64,000 nucleotides of DNA, taken from the NCBI RefSeq assembly GCF_000283515.1, contig NC_015976.1, forward strand, positions 2,450,501 through 2,514,500. The letters run 5' to 3'. Below are positions 8,249 to 18,830 of this stretch, one piece after another. The position numbers and the translations under genes are program-made. The stretch comes from Sphingobium sp. SYK-6 (GTDB taxonomy: Bacteria > Pseudomonadota > Alphaproteobacteria > Sphingomonadales > Sphingomonadaceae). Position 1 is the first letter of the stretch, and each line of letters opens with the position of its first letter. The notes under the pieces are model-generated. The model saw only the letters and a program-made list of their open reading frames with translations, was not told the DNA's origin and did not search any database.

Positions 8249-9706
8249 TCATTCCGCTGCTTGCGCGGAATCCGTCTCGGCTTTCTCCTGCTCGTCCGGC
8301 TGCTGCCCTTCCTCTCCGGCAAGCGGCCCCGGCAACCGGGCCAGGGCATCGACCTGATCGATGGCCTCGATCTCGCGTGAGCCGGTCTCGACGCTCAGCT
8401 CCTTGAAGCGTCGGCCCGTTACCAGCACGCGATTCTCGAAGCTGGAGACGAACTTGTTGTAATGGCCGACCGATCCGTTGAGGCTCCGCCCCAGCGATGC
8501 GAGGTGCCCGGCAGCGACCGAAAGACGCTCATACATTTCCTTGCCGAGAGCGCCGACCTGCTGCGCTTGCTCGGCTAGCTTTTCCTGCCGCCATACGCTG
8601 GCGACCGTGCGCGTGATGGCAATGAGATTGGTCGGCGTGGCGAGCAGCACACGCCGCTCGAAGGCCCATTCCCAGAGGCCGGCATCCTGCTCCAGCGCGG
8701 CGGAGAGGAAATGCTCGCCGGGAATGAACATCACCACATAATCGGCGGCCTTGCCGAAGCGCGTCCAATAGTCCTTGGCGCCGAGCTGCTGGGCGTGCAG
8801 CCGGAGCGATCCGGCATGCGCGCGCAAATGCGCCAGCCGCGTCGTATCGTCGGGCGCGTCGCTCGCATCCTGATAGGCATTGAGCGAGCATTTCGCATCG
8901 ATGATGAGTTCCCGCCCGCCCGGCAGCCGCACGATCACGTCGGGCCGCAGCCGCCCGTCCTCGGTATCGACCGAGACTTCGCGCAGATAATCGACATGCT
9001 CGGAAAGGCCTGCCTGCTCCAGCAGATTGTAGAGCGACTGCTCGCCCCAGCGCCCCCGCGCCTTGGGACTGGAGCGCAGCGCATTCACCAGCCGTGCGGT
9101 TTCATCGCGCACCTGCCCCTGTCCCGCGCGCACCAGCTCCACCGCCTCGCGCAGCGCGGCGTAACTGTCCACCCGCTCCTTCTCGACCCGGCCGAGCCCT
9201 TCCTCATAGCGCTTGAGCGTGGTGTCGATGGGCTGGAGCAGCGCCTTGAGGCTCGCTTCGCTCTTCTCATGCGCCTGATGGAAGCGCTGGTCCGCCCGCT
9301 CGATGAGCGCGCGCTGCGCTTCGTTCAGCAGCTTGCCCGCCGTCTCGCTGAACTGTGCGGAAAGCTGCTCGCGCGCTTCCTGCAGCGCCTTGATCTGCGC
9401 CGCGAATGCCTCGGTCCGCGCGGCATGATCGGCGCGCATGGCAGCCAGCTCGCGCCGGGCCGCATCGAGTGCTTCGTCCGTCTGCTCGAGCCGCGCGCGC
9501 AACGCCTCCGCCTGCGTCGCCCTTTCCGTCGCGACGGCAAGATCGCGCAGCGCGGCATTGCGCATGTCCTCAGCCGTCGAGAGGCGCCCGGCCAGCGCGG
9601 CGCGCTCCGCCTCCGTGCCCGCCGCCAGACGGCTCCGCAGCAGCCATCCCACGGCAAGGCCGATCAGCATGGCGGCAAGGCCGGCGACAAGAGCGAATGG
9701 AGACAC
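8249..9706 (-). CDS. rmuC: DNA recombination protein RmuC
   Basis: A 485-residue RmuC. An N-terminal membrane helix (FALVAGLAAMLIGLAVGWLL) is followed by roughly 150 residues of Ala/Glu/Arg-rich coiled coil, and then the restriction-endonuclease-like core with GRWGEQSLYNLLEQAGL, the catalytic-type IDAKCSLNAYQDA and FIPGEHFLSAALEQD. The last 35 residues are acidic and low complexity (AGEEGQQPDEQEKAE). In E. coli RmuC limits recombination at inverted repeats. The start is GTG at 9706 behind an AGGTGA-like site. The gene is divergent from a radical SAM gene, with a LexA box in the shared region about 106 bases upstream of this start. Confidence 0.92.
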   Translation of the reverse strand: MSPFALVAGLAAMLIGLAVGWLLRSRLAAGTEAERAALAGRLSTAEDMRNAALRDLAVATERATQAEALRARLEQTDEALDAARRELAAMRADHAARTEAFAAQIKALQEAREQLSAQFSETAGKLLNEAQRALIERADQRFHQAHEKSEASLKALLQPIDTTLKRYEEGLGRVEKERVDSYAALREAVELVRAGQGQVRDETARLVNALRSSPKARGRWGEQSLYNLLEQAGLSEHVDYLREVSVDTEDGRLRPDVIVRLPGGRELIIDAKCSLNAYQDASDAPDDTTRLAHLRAHAGSLRLHAQQLGAKDYWTRFGKAADYVVMFIPGEHFLSAALEQDAGLWEWAFERRVLLATPTNLIAITRTVASVWRQEKLAEQAQQVGALGKEMYERLSVAAGHLASLGRSLNGSVGHYNKFVSSFENRVLVTGRRFKELSVETGSREIEAIDQVDALARLPGPLAGEEGQQPDEQEKAETDSAQAAE

Positions 9707-9811
9707 GGATCACCTGCTTCGGGAGGAACGAAAAGGGAACCTACCTTGTCGGTCACAGCGAAGCAAGCGCCACGGGCCCGCTTCGCCTGATGGATCAGCG
9801 CTTGCTCAAAT

Positions 9812-9826
9812 GTTCTTGATATGTTC
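9812..9826. promoter_or_regulatory. LexA (SOS) box, GTTC-N7-GTTC
   Basis: Exact match to the alphaproteobacterial LexA operator: GTTC at 9812-9815, seven bases, GTTC at 9823-9826, within the longer direct repeat TGTTCT-N5-TGTTCT. It lies between possible -35 TTGCTC (9802-9807) and -10 TCTATT (9825-9830) elements with a 17-base spacer, where LexA would block RNA polymerase. The radical SAM ATG is at 9837, about where transcription would begin, so the mRNA may be leaderless. That control of this gene is real is inference from site and position. Confidence 0.72.
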
Positions 9827-9836
9827 TATTGCAGCC

Positions 9837-10904
9837 ATGTCCGCGATCAAGGGCCGTGGCGCCCCGTCCAACGCCGGTTCATCCCGCTTTGCCCTGCCCA
9901 TCCGGCAGGATGACGGCGACTGGCTTGATCGCCTGTGCAACGATGCAGAGGATGCCCCGCCGCCCCTGCGCACGACGGTGACGGAAGAGCAGGCCCGCAC
10001 GATCATCACCCGCAACACTTCCCCCGATATCGGATTCGACCAGTCGATCAACGCCTATCGGGGTTGCGAGCATGGATGCATCTATTGCTTCGCGCGGCCG
10101 AGCCATGCCCGGCTCGATCTTTCGCCCGGCCTCGATTTCGAGAGCCGGCTGTTCGTGAAGCCGGACGCGGCCGCCCTGTTGCGCAAGGAACTGGGCCGTC
10201 GCGGCTATGAAGTGCGTCCCATCGCCATGGGCACGAATACGGACCCCTATCAGCCGATCGAGGGGCATTATCGCGTGACGCGCGCCTGCATCGAGGTGCT
10301 GGCGCAATGCCGCCACCCGCTGATGATCACCACCAAGTCGGACCGCGTGACGCGCGACCTGGATCTGCTCGCGCCCATGGCGGCGGATGGTCTCGTCGCG
10401 GTGGCTCTTTCGCTGACCAGTCTCGATGCGGCGCTGTCCCGAAAGCTGGAGCCCCGCGCGCCGCATCCGCGCAAGCGCCTCGCCGCGATCCGCGCCTTGA
10501 GCGAGGCTGGCGTGCCGGTGAATGCCTGCGTTTCCCCGATCATTCCGGCCATCAACGATGCGGAGATCGAGGCGCTGGTGGAAGCGGCCGTGACAGCGGG
10601 CGCGCGCTCGGTCTCCAATATCCCGGTGCGTCTTCCCTTCGAGGTGGCGCCGCTGTTCCGCGACTGGCTGGACGTCCATTTTCCGGACCGGGCCGGGAAA
10701 GTGATGCACCTGATCCAGTCGATCCGGGGCGGGCGCGACAATGATCCGGACTTCGGCAGCCGGATGCGGGGGTCGGGCCCTTATGCCGATCTCATCCGCA
10801 TGCGGTTCGACAAGGCGCGGCGGCGCCATGGGCTCGCGGACGGACGCATCACGCTGCGACGCGACCTGTTCATTCCGCCGGGCGACCAGTTGCGGCTCTT
10901 CTGA
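9837..10904 (+). CDS. PA0069-family radical SAM protein, predicted SOS-controlled
   Basis: A 355-residue radical SAM enzyme with the [4Fe-4S] motif C77-x3-C81-x2-C84 (RGCEHGCIYCFARPSH). The N-terminus KGRGAPSN and the segment NTSPDIGFDQSINAYRGC are characteristic of the PA0069 family, related to spore photoproduct lyase-like proteins; the substrate is not established. Later blocks include GTNTDPYQPIE, LMITTKSD and PFEVAPLFRDWL. The start is ATG 9837: the family N-terminus begins here and no Shine-Dalgarno is present upstream, only the LexA box. The gene converges on dnaE. Confidence 0.88.
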   Translation: MSAIKGRGAPSNAGSSRFALPIRQDDGDWLDRLCNDAEDAPPPLRTTVTEEQARTIITRNTSPDIGFDQSINAYRGCEHGCIYCFARPSHARLDLSPGLDFESRLFVKPDAAALLRKELGRRGYEVRPIAMGTNTDPYQPIEGHYRVTRACIEVLAQCRHPLMITTKSDRVTRDLDLLAPMAADGLVAVALSLTSLDAALSRKLEPRAPHPRKRLAAIRALSEAGVPVNACVSPIIPAINDAEIEALVEAAVTAGARSVSNIPVRLPFEVAPLFRDWLDVHFPDRAGKVMHLIQSIRGGRDNDPDFGSRMRGSGPYADLIRMRFDKARRRHGLADGRITLRRDLFIPPGDQLRLF

Positions 10905-10947
10905 GCGAATAGAAGCTCCCGCCGCCCATCCAGCACCGCAGGCGAGC

Positions 10948-13900
10948 TCAAGCCACCACGCGCAATTGCGGGCCGATCGGCGTCATGACGACCGCGCGCA
11001 CGCCTGCGATCGCTTCGATGCGCTCGGCAAGTTCGCCATCGAGCTGGAAATCCTCGCCCACGCAGACGATCGCGTCGCCGCCTTCCGGCAGGGGCGTCGT
11101 GATCTCGACGCGCGAGCGCCCGCCACGCCGGCCGGAGAGCATGCCGGCCAGCGGCGCGATGGCTTCCACGGCGTCCACGCTCACCGTCATGCGCAGCTTG
11201 GCCACGCTGGCCACGCGCGCGAAGGGCGTGACATTGCGCACCGTGACGCGCGGGGTTTCCTCACCGGGCTGGCGGTCCAGCTCGACACCGAGCAGCGCGC
11301 ATTCATTCTCCTCATGCAGCCGCGCGAGCAGCTTGCACCCCTCCTCGTCGAAACAGCTCGCCTGGAACTGGCCGCTGCTGTCAGAGAAGGTGGCAGCCAC
11401 GTAGCGCCCGCCCCGGCGCGTGTCGCGCCAGCGGATTTCCTCCACGAGAGCCGCCATCGCGGCCTGGTTGCGCTCGCCCGACCCCAGGCCGGATGATTGC
11501 CCGCACAGCTCGGCATAAGTGCGCACGCCGCGCTCCTTGCTGATCTGGCGATAACGGTCCACGGGATGGGCGGAGAAGTAAAAACCGAACGCTTCCTTCT
11601 CCTGCGCCATCCGCTCGCTCTGCGACCAGACGGCATCGGTCGGCAGCGGCACATCGGCATGCGCGGCATCGTCCCCGCCGAACAGGCCCCCTTGCCCGCT
11701 CTCGCGCTGTTCGGCCGCCTTGGCAGCCACGGAGAGGATGGTCTCGGCGGCGGCATGGACGACCGCGCGGTCCAGACCAAGCGAATCGAAAGCGCCCGCA
11801 GCCGCGAGGCTTTCGAGCTGGCGCCGGTTGAGCAGGCGCGGCTCGATCCGTCCCGCCAGGTCATCGAGATCGCGGAAGCGCCCGCCTTGTTCGCGTGCTT
11901 CGACCAGCGTTTCCATGGCCTTCTCGCCCACGCCCTTCAGGCCACCCAGCGCATAGCGCACCGCCATCTGGCCGGACCCGGCGGGATCAGGCTCCACGGT
12001 GAAGTCCGCGTCGCTCAGGTTGATGTCCGGCGCCAGGCAGGGGACGCCCATGCGGCGCATGTCGTCCACGAACACGCAGAGCTTGTCGGTCTGGTGGATG
12101 TCGAAGGCCATGGAGCCGGCATAGAATTCGGCCGGGTGATGCGCCTTGAGCCAGGCCGTCTGATAGGCGAGCAGCGCATAAGCCGCGGCGTGGCTCTTGT
12201 TGAAGCCGTAGCCTGCGAACTTGTCGATCAAGTCGAACAGCTCGTTGGCCTTCTTCTTGTCGATATTGTTGGTCTTGCACCCTTCGACGAAGGTGACGCG
12301 CTGCGCGTCCATCTCCGCCTTGATCTTCTTGCCCATCGCGCGCCGCAGCAGATCGGCGCCGCCGAGCGAATAGCCGGCGAGGATCTGCGCCGCCTGCATC
12401 ACCTGCTCCTGATAGACGAAGATCCCGTAGGTCTCGTTCAGGATCGGCTCCAGCAGCGGATGCGGATATTCGATGTCCTCCTGCCCGTTCTTGCGTCGGC
12501 CGAAGAGCGGGATGTTGTCCATCGGGCCCGGCCGGTAGAGCGAGACGAGCGCGACGATATCGCCGAAGTTCGTGGGACGGACGGCCGCGAGCGTCTTGCG
12601 CATGCCTTCCGATTCCAGCTGGAACACGCCCACCGTGTCGCCGCGCTTGAGCAGGTCGTAGACTTTCTGGTCGTCCCAGCTCAGCGCGTTGAGATCGACA
12701 TGGATGTCCCGCTTCGCCAGCAGCTGCACCGCACGCTGGAGCACGGACAGCGTCTTGAGGCCGAGAAAGTCGAACTTCACAAGCCCCGCCGTCTCGACAT
12801 ATTTCATGTCGAACTGCGTGACCGGCATGTCGGACTTGGGATCGCGATAGAGCGGAACGAGCTGGGAAAGCGGCCGGTCGCCGATCACCACGCCGGCGGC
12901 ATGGGTGGAGCTGTTGCGCGGCAAGCCCTCCAGCATCCGTGCCTGATCGACGAGCCGCTTGATCTGGCCGTCCGCCTTGTACTCCGCGACGAACTCTGCC
13001 GAGCCGTTCATCGTGCGCTCGAGCGTCCAGGGATCGGTCGGGTGGTTGGGCACCAGCTTGGCCAGGCGGTCCACCTGATTATAGCCCATCTGCAGCACGC
13101 GGCCGGTATCCTTGAGCGCCGCGCGGGCCTTCAGCGTACCGAAGGTGATGATCTGCGCGACATGATCGGCACCATATTTCTGCTGGACGTAGCGGATCAC
13201 CTCGCCACGCCGCGTTTCGCAGAAGTCGATGTCGAAGTCCGGCATCGAGACGCGCTCGGGATTGAGGAAGCGCTCGAACAGCAGGCCGAGTTGCAGCGGA
13301 TCGAGATCGGTGATGGTGAGTGCCCAGGCCACCACGGAACCCGCGCCCGATCCACGCCCCGGCCCCACCGGAATGTCCTGCGCCTTGGCCCATTTGATGA
13401 AATCGGCAACGATGAGGAAGTAGCCGGGGAAGCCCATCTGGATGATGACGCCCAGCTCGAATTCGAGTCGCTCGAAATAGGGCCGGCGCGCGGCCTCGTC
13501 CGTGATGTCCAGCGCTGCGAGCCGCGCTTCCAGCCCTGCCATGGCGTCCTGCCGCAGCTGCGCTTCCTCGCCGGCGCGGTCTCCCGCCAGGCTGGGAAGG
13601 ATGGGCTTGCGCTTTGGCGCCATGACCGCGCAGCGTTGCGCCACGACCAGCGTATTGGCGATCGCTTCCGGCAGGTCATCGAACAGCGCGACCATCTGGT
13701 CCGCTGGCTTCATCCAGCTTTCCGGTGAGCTTTTGGGACGCTCGTCGCTCTCGACATAGCTGCTGCTGGCGATGCACAGCAGCACGTCGTGCGCGCCATG
13801 GAAGCCGGCATCGGCATAGCAGGCGGGATTGGTGGCGACGATCGGCAGGCCCCGCGCATAAGCGAGGTCGAGCAGTGCGGGCTCCGCCTTTTCCATCACC

Positions 13901-14439
13901 GGGTCGCCGGTGCGCGAAAGCTCGATGTAGAGCCGGTCGCCGAACAGCGCCTCCAGTCGGTCGAGCCAGGCCCGGGCCGCGTCGGGCTGGTCCTCCGCGA
14001 TCAGCCGCGCCAGCGCGCCTTCGCCCGAGGCGGTCAGACAGATCAGCCCTTCATGATGCCGTGCCAGAGCCTCGAAATCGACATGCGCATCCGCCTCGAT
14101 CGGCCGGTCGACATGCGCCTGGCTCACCAGCGCGCAGAGATTGGCATAGCCCGTTTCGTCCTGCGCCAACAGGACCAGCCAGTCGAGCACCAGCGGGGCA
14201 CCATCCGGACGGCCCGGCCGCGCGATGGACAATGTGGCGCCGATGATGGGCTGGACACCGGCCTTGGCGGCCGCGTCGGAGAAGGACATGGCGGCATAGA
14301 GCCCATTGCGGTCCGTCAGCGCAACGGCCGGAAAGCCCTGCTCCTTCGCCCGCGCCGCGAGTTGCTTTGGCGCGATCGCCCCTTCAAGCAGCGTATAGGC
14401 CGATAGATTGCGAAGCGGGGCATAAGGCGCATGGGGCAT
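10948..14439 (-). CDS. dnaE: DNA polymerase III alpha subunit DnaE
   Basis: A 1163-residue replicative polymerase subunit. An N-terminal PHP domain (ALTDRNGLYAAMSFSDAA, GVQPIIGATL) is followed by the polymerase core with PGRGSGAGSVVAWAL and the catalytic-carboxylate block MPDFDIDFCETRRGEV, then SLYRPGPMDNIPLF, FAGYGFNKSHAAAYA, a helix-hairpin-helix region (LGGLKGVGEKAMETL) and a C-terminal OB domain. Size and motifs indicate DnaE1 rather than the shorter DnaE2. The start is ATG 14439, where homologues begin (MPHAPYAPLRNLSAY); 40 more in-frame codons upstream lack family features. The gene is divergent from the Yip1-like gene. Confidence 0.96.
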   Translation of the reverse strand: MPHAPYAPLRNLSAYTLLEGAIAPKQLAARAKEQGFPAVALTDRNGLYAAMSFSDAAAKAGVQPIIGATLSIARPGRPDGAPLVLDWLVLLAQDETGYANLCALVSQAHVDRPIEADAHVDFEALARHHEGLICLTASGEGALARLIAEDQPDAARAWLDRLEALFGDRLYIELSRTGDPVMEKAEPALLDLAYARGLPIVATNPACYADAGFHGAHDVLLCIASSSYVESDERPKSSPESWMKPADQMVALFDDLPEAIANTLVVAQRCAVMAPKRKPILPSLAGDRAGEEAQLRQDAMAGLEARLAALDITDEAARRPYFERLEFELGVIIQMGFPGYFLIVADFIKWAKAQDIPVGPGRGSGAGSVVAWALTITDLDPLQLGLLFERFLNPERVSMPDFDIDFCETRRGEVIRYVQQKYGADHVAQIITFGTLKARAALKDTGRVLQMGYNQVDRLAKLVPNHPTDPWTLERTMNGSAEFVAEYKADGQIKRLVDQARMLEGLPRNSSTHAAGVVIGDRPLSQLVPLYRDPKSDMPVTQFDMKYVETAGLVKFDFLGLKTLSVLQRAVQLLAKRDIHVDLNALSWDDQKVYDLLKRGDTVGVFQLESEGMRKTLAAVRPTNFGDIVALVSLYRPGPMDNIPLFGRRKNGQEDIEYPHPLLEPILNETYGIFVYQEQVMQAAQILAGYSLGGADLLRRAMGKKIKAEMDAQRVTFVEGCKTNNIDKKKANELFDLIDKFAGYGFNKSHAAAYALLAYQTAWLKAHHPAEFYAGSMAFDIHQTDKLCVFVDDMRRMGVPCLAPDINLSDADFTVEPDPAGSGQMAVRYALGGLKGVGEKAMETLVEAREQGGRFRDLDDLAGRIEPRLLNRRQLESLAAAGAFDSLGLDRAVVHAAAETILSVAAKAAEQRESGQGGLFGGDDAAHADVPLPTDAVWSQSERMAQEKEAFGFYFSAHPVDRYRQISKERGVRTYAELCGQSSGLGSGERNQAAMAALVEEIRWRDTRRGGRYVAATFSDSSGQFQASCFDEEGCKLLARLHEENECALLGVELDRQPGEETPRVTVRNVTPFARVASVAKLRMTVSVDAVEAIAPLAGMLSGRRGGRSRVEITTPLPEGGDAIVCVGEDFQLDGELAERIEAIAGVRAVVMTPIGPQLRVVA

Positions 14440-14605
14440 GGCAGGCCCTTTATGTGGCGCGCGGACCGGCGCTGACAACCCATGGCTTGCCCGCGAGACG
14501 ACTTGTCCACAGGCTTTTACCCATCCGCGCGCGCAAACTTGCCACTTGCGGCGATTCATGGTCCAAATGAGCGCTGATCATATCCGTTTTGGGGGAGACG
14601 ATGTC

Positions 14606-15766
14606 ATGACAGTGGAAACGCCCGCAGGGCCCGGCGGGGACATCGCCGCCCGCGCCAAGGCAATCATTCTCAAGCCCAGGGATGAATGGCCGGTCATCGC
14701 GCGCGAAACGACGCCCAGCGGCGAGGTCTTCACGCGTTATGCCGTGCCACTGGCCGCCATCGGCCCCGTGGCGAGCTTTCTGGGCGGGCAGATTTTCGGC
14801 TACGGCGCGTTCGGCATCAGCTTCCGCCCTTCCATCATGGGGAGCCTGTCGATTGCCGTTGGCGGCTACATATTGTCGCTGGTCGGAATCTTCGTGCTGA
14901 GCTTCATCGCCAACAAGCTGGCAGCCAGTTTCGGCGGCGAAAGCAGTTCCCGCAATGCCTTCAAGCTCGTGGTCTATTCCATGACGGCAAGCTGGCTCGC
15001 CGGTATCTTCAGCCTCGTCCCTTCGCTTTCCCTGCTCGGCATCGTCGGTCTCTATTCCTTCTACCTCTTCTATGTCGGTGCCGCGCCGATGATGAAGGTG
15101 CCGGGCGAGAAAGCGCTCACCTACACCATCGTCACCGTCATCTGCGCGATCCTGCTCTATTTCGTGACCGCCGCGATCGTCGGGGCGATCGGAGGCATGT
15201 TCGGCGCGTCCTCCTGGGATTCGCCGTCGGTCTCGGAGGGCGGCGGCAGCATTTCCATCCCCGGCGTCGGCACGTTCGATACGGACAAGATCGAGCAGGC
15301 GGGCCGGGACATGGAAAGCGCCATAGAGGGCAATGTGACGGCAGCGGCGCCCGCCGATCTCCAGTCCCTGCTGCCCGCCAGCATCGGTGCCTACCAGCGC
15401 GTCGCAGTCGAAAGCGCCCGCGCCGGTCCCGGCAGCACGGCTGAAGGCACATATGAGGCGGGCGACAGGCGGTTCACGCTCAAGATCGCGGACATCACCA
15501 TCGCGGGCGCATGGGCAGGCATGGCCACCGCCTTCGGGGTGGAAGCCAACCGGGAAGATGCCGATGGCTATGAGCGCACCAGCACGGTCGACGGCAATCT
15601 GGTGATCGAGAAATGGGATCGCTCCGCTGGCGACGGCAAGTTCGCCACGATCGTGGGCAAGCGCTTCATCATCGAGGCGGAAGGCGATGCCGCCAGCATC
15701 GATGAGCTGAAGGCCGCCGTCGCCAGCATCGATCAGGGCAAGCTCGCCACGCTCGGCAAGAGCTGA
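14606..15766 (+). CDS. Yip1-domain membrane protein with C-terminal soluble region
   Basis: A 386-residue protein. Residues about 10-195 resemble a Yip1 domain: the opening motif AKAIILKPRDEWPVI, then four to five hydrophobic helices, including AVGGYILSLVGIFVLSFIAN and a second group near LTYTIVTVICAILLYFVTAA. The remaining 190 residues are soluble, with a Gly/Ser linker and a beta-rich region (YQRVAVESARAGPGSTAEGT). The start at ATG 14606 is supported by GGGGGAG eight bases upstream; in-frame ATGs at 14558 and 14567 lack such a site. Function is unknown. The DUF1905 gene starts eight bases after its stop, so the two are probably cotranscribed. Confidence 0.75.
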   Translation: MTVETPAGPGGDIAARAKAIILKPRDEWPVIARETTPSGEVFTRYAVPLAAIGPVASFLGGQIFGYGAFGISFRPSIMGSLSIAVGGYILSLVGIFVLSFIANKLAASFGGESSSRNAFKLVVYSMTASWLAGIFSLVPSLSLLGIVGLYSFYLFYVGAAPMMKVPGEKALTYTIVTVICAILLYFVTAAIVGAIGGMFGASSWDSPSVSEGGGSISIPGVGTFDTDKIEQAGRDMESAIEGNVTAAAPADLQSLLPASIGAYQRVAVESARAGPGSTAEGTYEAGDRRFTLKIADITIAGAWAGMATAFGVEANREDADGYERTSTVDGNLVIEKWDRSAGDGKFATIVGKRFIIEAEGDAASIDELKAAVASIDQGKLATLGKS

Positions 15767-15773
15767 ACCCGCG

Positions 15774-16100
15774 ATGCCACATGAGGCGGAACGCCTGCGC
15801 TTCACGTTCGAAGCGGAGGTGATTTCCTGGCGCGGCCCGGCGCCTTATGTCTTCATCGCAGTGCCCCTGCATGACGCGCAGGCGCTTCGCGAAGCCGGTC
15901 GCGCGGTCAGCTATGGCTGGGGCATGATCCCCGCCAAAGTGACGATCGCGGATGTGACGTTCGAGACATCGCTCTTCCCGAGGGACGGCAGCTATTATCT
16001 GCCGCTCAGGGACAAAGTGCGCGCGCAGCTCGACATCTCGGTCGGCGACCGCGTGTCGGTCACGCTTGAGGTCCCGGCTGCATCGCCCCGGGCGGGTTAG
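15774..16100 (+). CDS. DUF1905 domain protein
   Basis: A 108-residue soluble protein matching the DUF1905 beta-barrel family across its length: LRFTFEAEVISWRGPAPYVF at the N-terminus, then GWGMIPAKVTI and LPLRDKVRAQLDISVGD. The family often occurs in stress-related operons and its biochemical role is not established. It lies eight bases downstream of the Yip1-like gene on the same strand and converges on the SDR gene. Confidence 0.8.
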   Translation: MPHEAERLRFTFEAEVISWRGPAPYVFIAVPLHDAQALREAGRAVSYGWGMIPAKVTIADVTFETSLFPRDGSYYLPLRDKVRAQLDISVGDRVSVTLEVPAASPRAG

Positions 16101-16151
16101 ATCGGGATCAGGCCTGCTCTCAAAAATCAAACGCCGGCAATGATCTAGCCC
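16094..16151. terminator. possible shared hairpin between convergent genes
   Basis: GGGTTAGATC at 16094-16103 and GATCTAGCCC at 16142-16151 pair over ten bases with one G-U pair across a loop of about 38 bases. It sits between the convergent DUF1905 and SDR genes. There is no T-tract and the loop is large, so a terminator role is uncertain. Confidence 0.25.
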
Positions 16152-16166
16152 AAGGCCAGCGAGGGA

Positions 16167-16832
<666 letters not shown>

Positions 16833-16915
16833 GCTCTCTCTCCTTGCGCTCGAACACATTCATGGTCGCCCGCTCCGGGGCACAGTCATACACCAGACGG
16901 GTGGGCGCTGTCGCC

Positions 16916-17587
16916 TCAGTCCAGTCGCCCGTCGTGCAGGCGCACGATCCGGTCCATCCGCGCGGCGAGCCTCTCATTATGCGTGGCGATCAACGCCGCC
17001 GACCCCTGTTCGCGCACAAGCCGGATGAACTCGTCGACGACCACATCGGCCGTGCGCTCATCCAGATTGCCGGTGGGCTCATCCGCCAGCACCAGCGCGG
17101 GCCGGTTGGCGAGGGCGCGCGCCACGGCCACGCGCTGCTGCTCCCCGCCGGAAAGCTGGCTTGGCTTGTGGTCGAGCCGCTGCGCAAGACCCAGATCAGT
17201 GAGCAGGCTTTCCGCCCGCGCCCGCGCCTCGTCCATCCCCCGGCCGAGAATGAGCTGGGGCAGGATGACATTCTCGATGGCGGTGAAATCCGGCAAGAGA
17301 TGATGGAACTGGTAGACGAAGCCCAGCTTCTCACGCCGCAGGCGCGTGCGCCCTTCATTGCCTTCCTTCGCCACTTCCACGCCGCACAGGCGGATGGAGC
17401 CGCCATAGCCGCCCTCCAGCAGGCCGATCGCCTGCAGCATGGTCGACTTTCCGGAGCCGGAAGGACCCAGCAGCGCGATGATTTCCCCCGCATCAACCGT
17501 GAGGTCGACACCGCGCAGCACATCGATCCGGGCGCCGCCCTGGGTGAAGCTGCGCGAAAGCGCGGTGACGGAAAGGACTTCACTCAT
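16916..17587 (-). CDS. lolD: lipoprotein-releasing ABC transporter ATPase LolD
   Basis: A 223-residue ABC ATPase with Walker A GPSGSGKS (near residue 41), Q-loop in [17 protein letters not shown], signature [15 protein letters not shown] and Walker [20 protein letters not shown] is typical of LolD/MacB-type exporters. With the LolC-type permease encoded upstream it would drive release of outer-membrane lipoproteins from the inner membrane. Its ATG overlaps the end of lolC by eight bases, so synthesis of the two is coupled. Confidence 0.93.
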   Translation of the reverse strand: MSEVLSVTALSRSFTQGGARIDVLRGVDLTVDAGEIIALLGPSGSGKSTMLQAIGLLEGGYGGSIRLCGVEVAKEGNEGRTRLRREKLGFVYQFHHLLPDFTAIENVILPQLILGRGMDEARARAESLLTDLGLAQRLDHKPSQLSGGEQQRVAVARALANRPALVLADEPTGNLDERTADVVVDEFIRLVREQGSAALIATHNERLAARMDRIVRLHDGRLD

Positions 17588-18830
17588 AGCGCAGCACCTG
17601 CACCGGATCGGTGTTGGCGGCCTTCAGCGCCGGATAAAGCGTAGCGAGGAAGGAGAAGCCGATGGACATGAGGCAGATGCCGATGATCTCCACCGGATCG
17701 GGCTTGGACGGCAGCGTGGTCAGGAAGCGGATCGAAGGATCCCAGAGCTGCTGGCCGGTGAGGAACTGCACGCCATCGAGGATTCCCTGCCGGAAATGCA
17801 GGATGATGAAGCCGAGCGCTGCGCCCGCCAGCGTGCCGGTGGCGCCGATCGCCAGCCCGACCGTCACGAAGATGCGCAGGAGCCCGCGCCATGTCGCGCC
17901 CATCGTACGCAGGATGGCGATGTCCCGCGTCTTCGCCCGCGCCAGCATGATGAGGGAGGACAGGATGTTGAACACCGCGACCAGAATGATCAGCGAAAGG
18001 ATGACGAACGACACCACCCGGTCGACCTGCAGCGCCTCGAACAGGCTGGAGTTCATCTGTCGCCAGTCGATCACCAGCGCCTTGCCTTCCACCTGCTTTG
18101 CGAGCGGCGCGAGGATCTCTCCGACCCGGTCGGGATCCACGGTCTGGACTTCCACCATGCCGACCTGATCGCCCATCAGCAGCAGGAGCTGCGCATCCTC
18201 CATCGGCATGATGATGAACGCCTTGTCATAATCATAGACGCCGATCTCGAAGATCGCGCCCACCTCATAGGGAAGCTGGCGCGGCACGGTGCCGAATGGC
18301 GTCGAGCGGCCCGCCGGATTGATGATGCTGATGGTCTGGCCGACATTGACGCCGAGATTCTCGGCGAGGCGGGAACCGATCGCCACCTTGCCGCTGCCGG
18401 CACGAACCGAATCGAGCGAGCCGGCGACCAGCTTGCTGCCGAGCGCGCTGTTCTCGCGGATATCGCTCTCCGTCATGCCGCGGATCAGAGCCGCTTCCAC
18501 CCGGCCATTGAAGATCGCCAGCAGCGGCTGCTCGATCAGCGGGGTGGCGCTGGTAACGCCTGGTGTCTTGCGCGCCTGCTCGGCAATCGCCTGCCAGTTG
18601 TCCAGCCGACCGCCATAGCCTTGCACCACCGCATGGCCGTTCAGCCCCACGATCTTGTCGAACAGCTCCGCGCGAAACCCGTTCATCACGCTCATCACGA
18701 CGATGAGCGCCGCAACGCCCAGCATCACGGCGACCAGGCTGATCGACGCAACGACGAAGATGAAGCCTTCCCCCCTGCCCGGCAGCAGGTATCGCCGGGC
18801 GATCATTCGTTCATAACGGGCAAGGATCAT
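17580..18830 (-). CDS. lolC: lipoprotein-releasing permease LolC/LolE
   Basis: A 416-residue inner-membrane permease of the FtsX/MacB fold. One membrane helix near the N-terminus ([20 protein letters not shown]) precedes a periplasmic domain of about 220 residues, followed by three helices in the last 160 residues. [12 protein letters not shown] and [16 protein letters not shown] are typical of LolC/LolE. Many alphaproteobacteria have a single merged LolC/E gene next to lolD, as here. The start is ATG 18830; an in-frame Met eight codons in (IARRYL) is an alternative. Confidence 0.93.
   Translation of the reverse strand: MILARYERMIARRYLLPGRGEGFIFVVASISLVAVMLGVAALIVVMSVMNGFRAELFDKIVGLNGHAVVQGYGGRLDNWQAIAEQARKTPGVTSATPLIEQPLLAIFNGRVEAALIRGMTESDIRENSALGSKLVAGSLDSVRAGSGKVAIGSRLAENLGVNVGQTISIINPAGRSTPFGTVPRQLPYEVGAIFEIGVYDYDKAFIIMPMEDAQLLLLMGDQVGMVEVQTVDPDRVGEILAPLAKQVEGKALVIDWRQMNSSLFEALQVDRVVSFVILSLIILVAVFNILSSLIMLARAKTRDIAILRTMGATWRGLLRIFVTVGLAIGATGTLAGAALGFIILHFRQGILDGVQFLTGQQLWDPSIRFLTTLPSKPDPVEIIGICLMSIGFSFLATLYPALKAANTDPVQVLRYE

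Noticed and set aside
11497..13728. Plus-strand open frame of about 743 codons
   Set aside because: Fully antisense to dnaE; length reflects GC bias and not coding.
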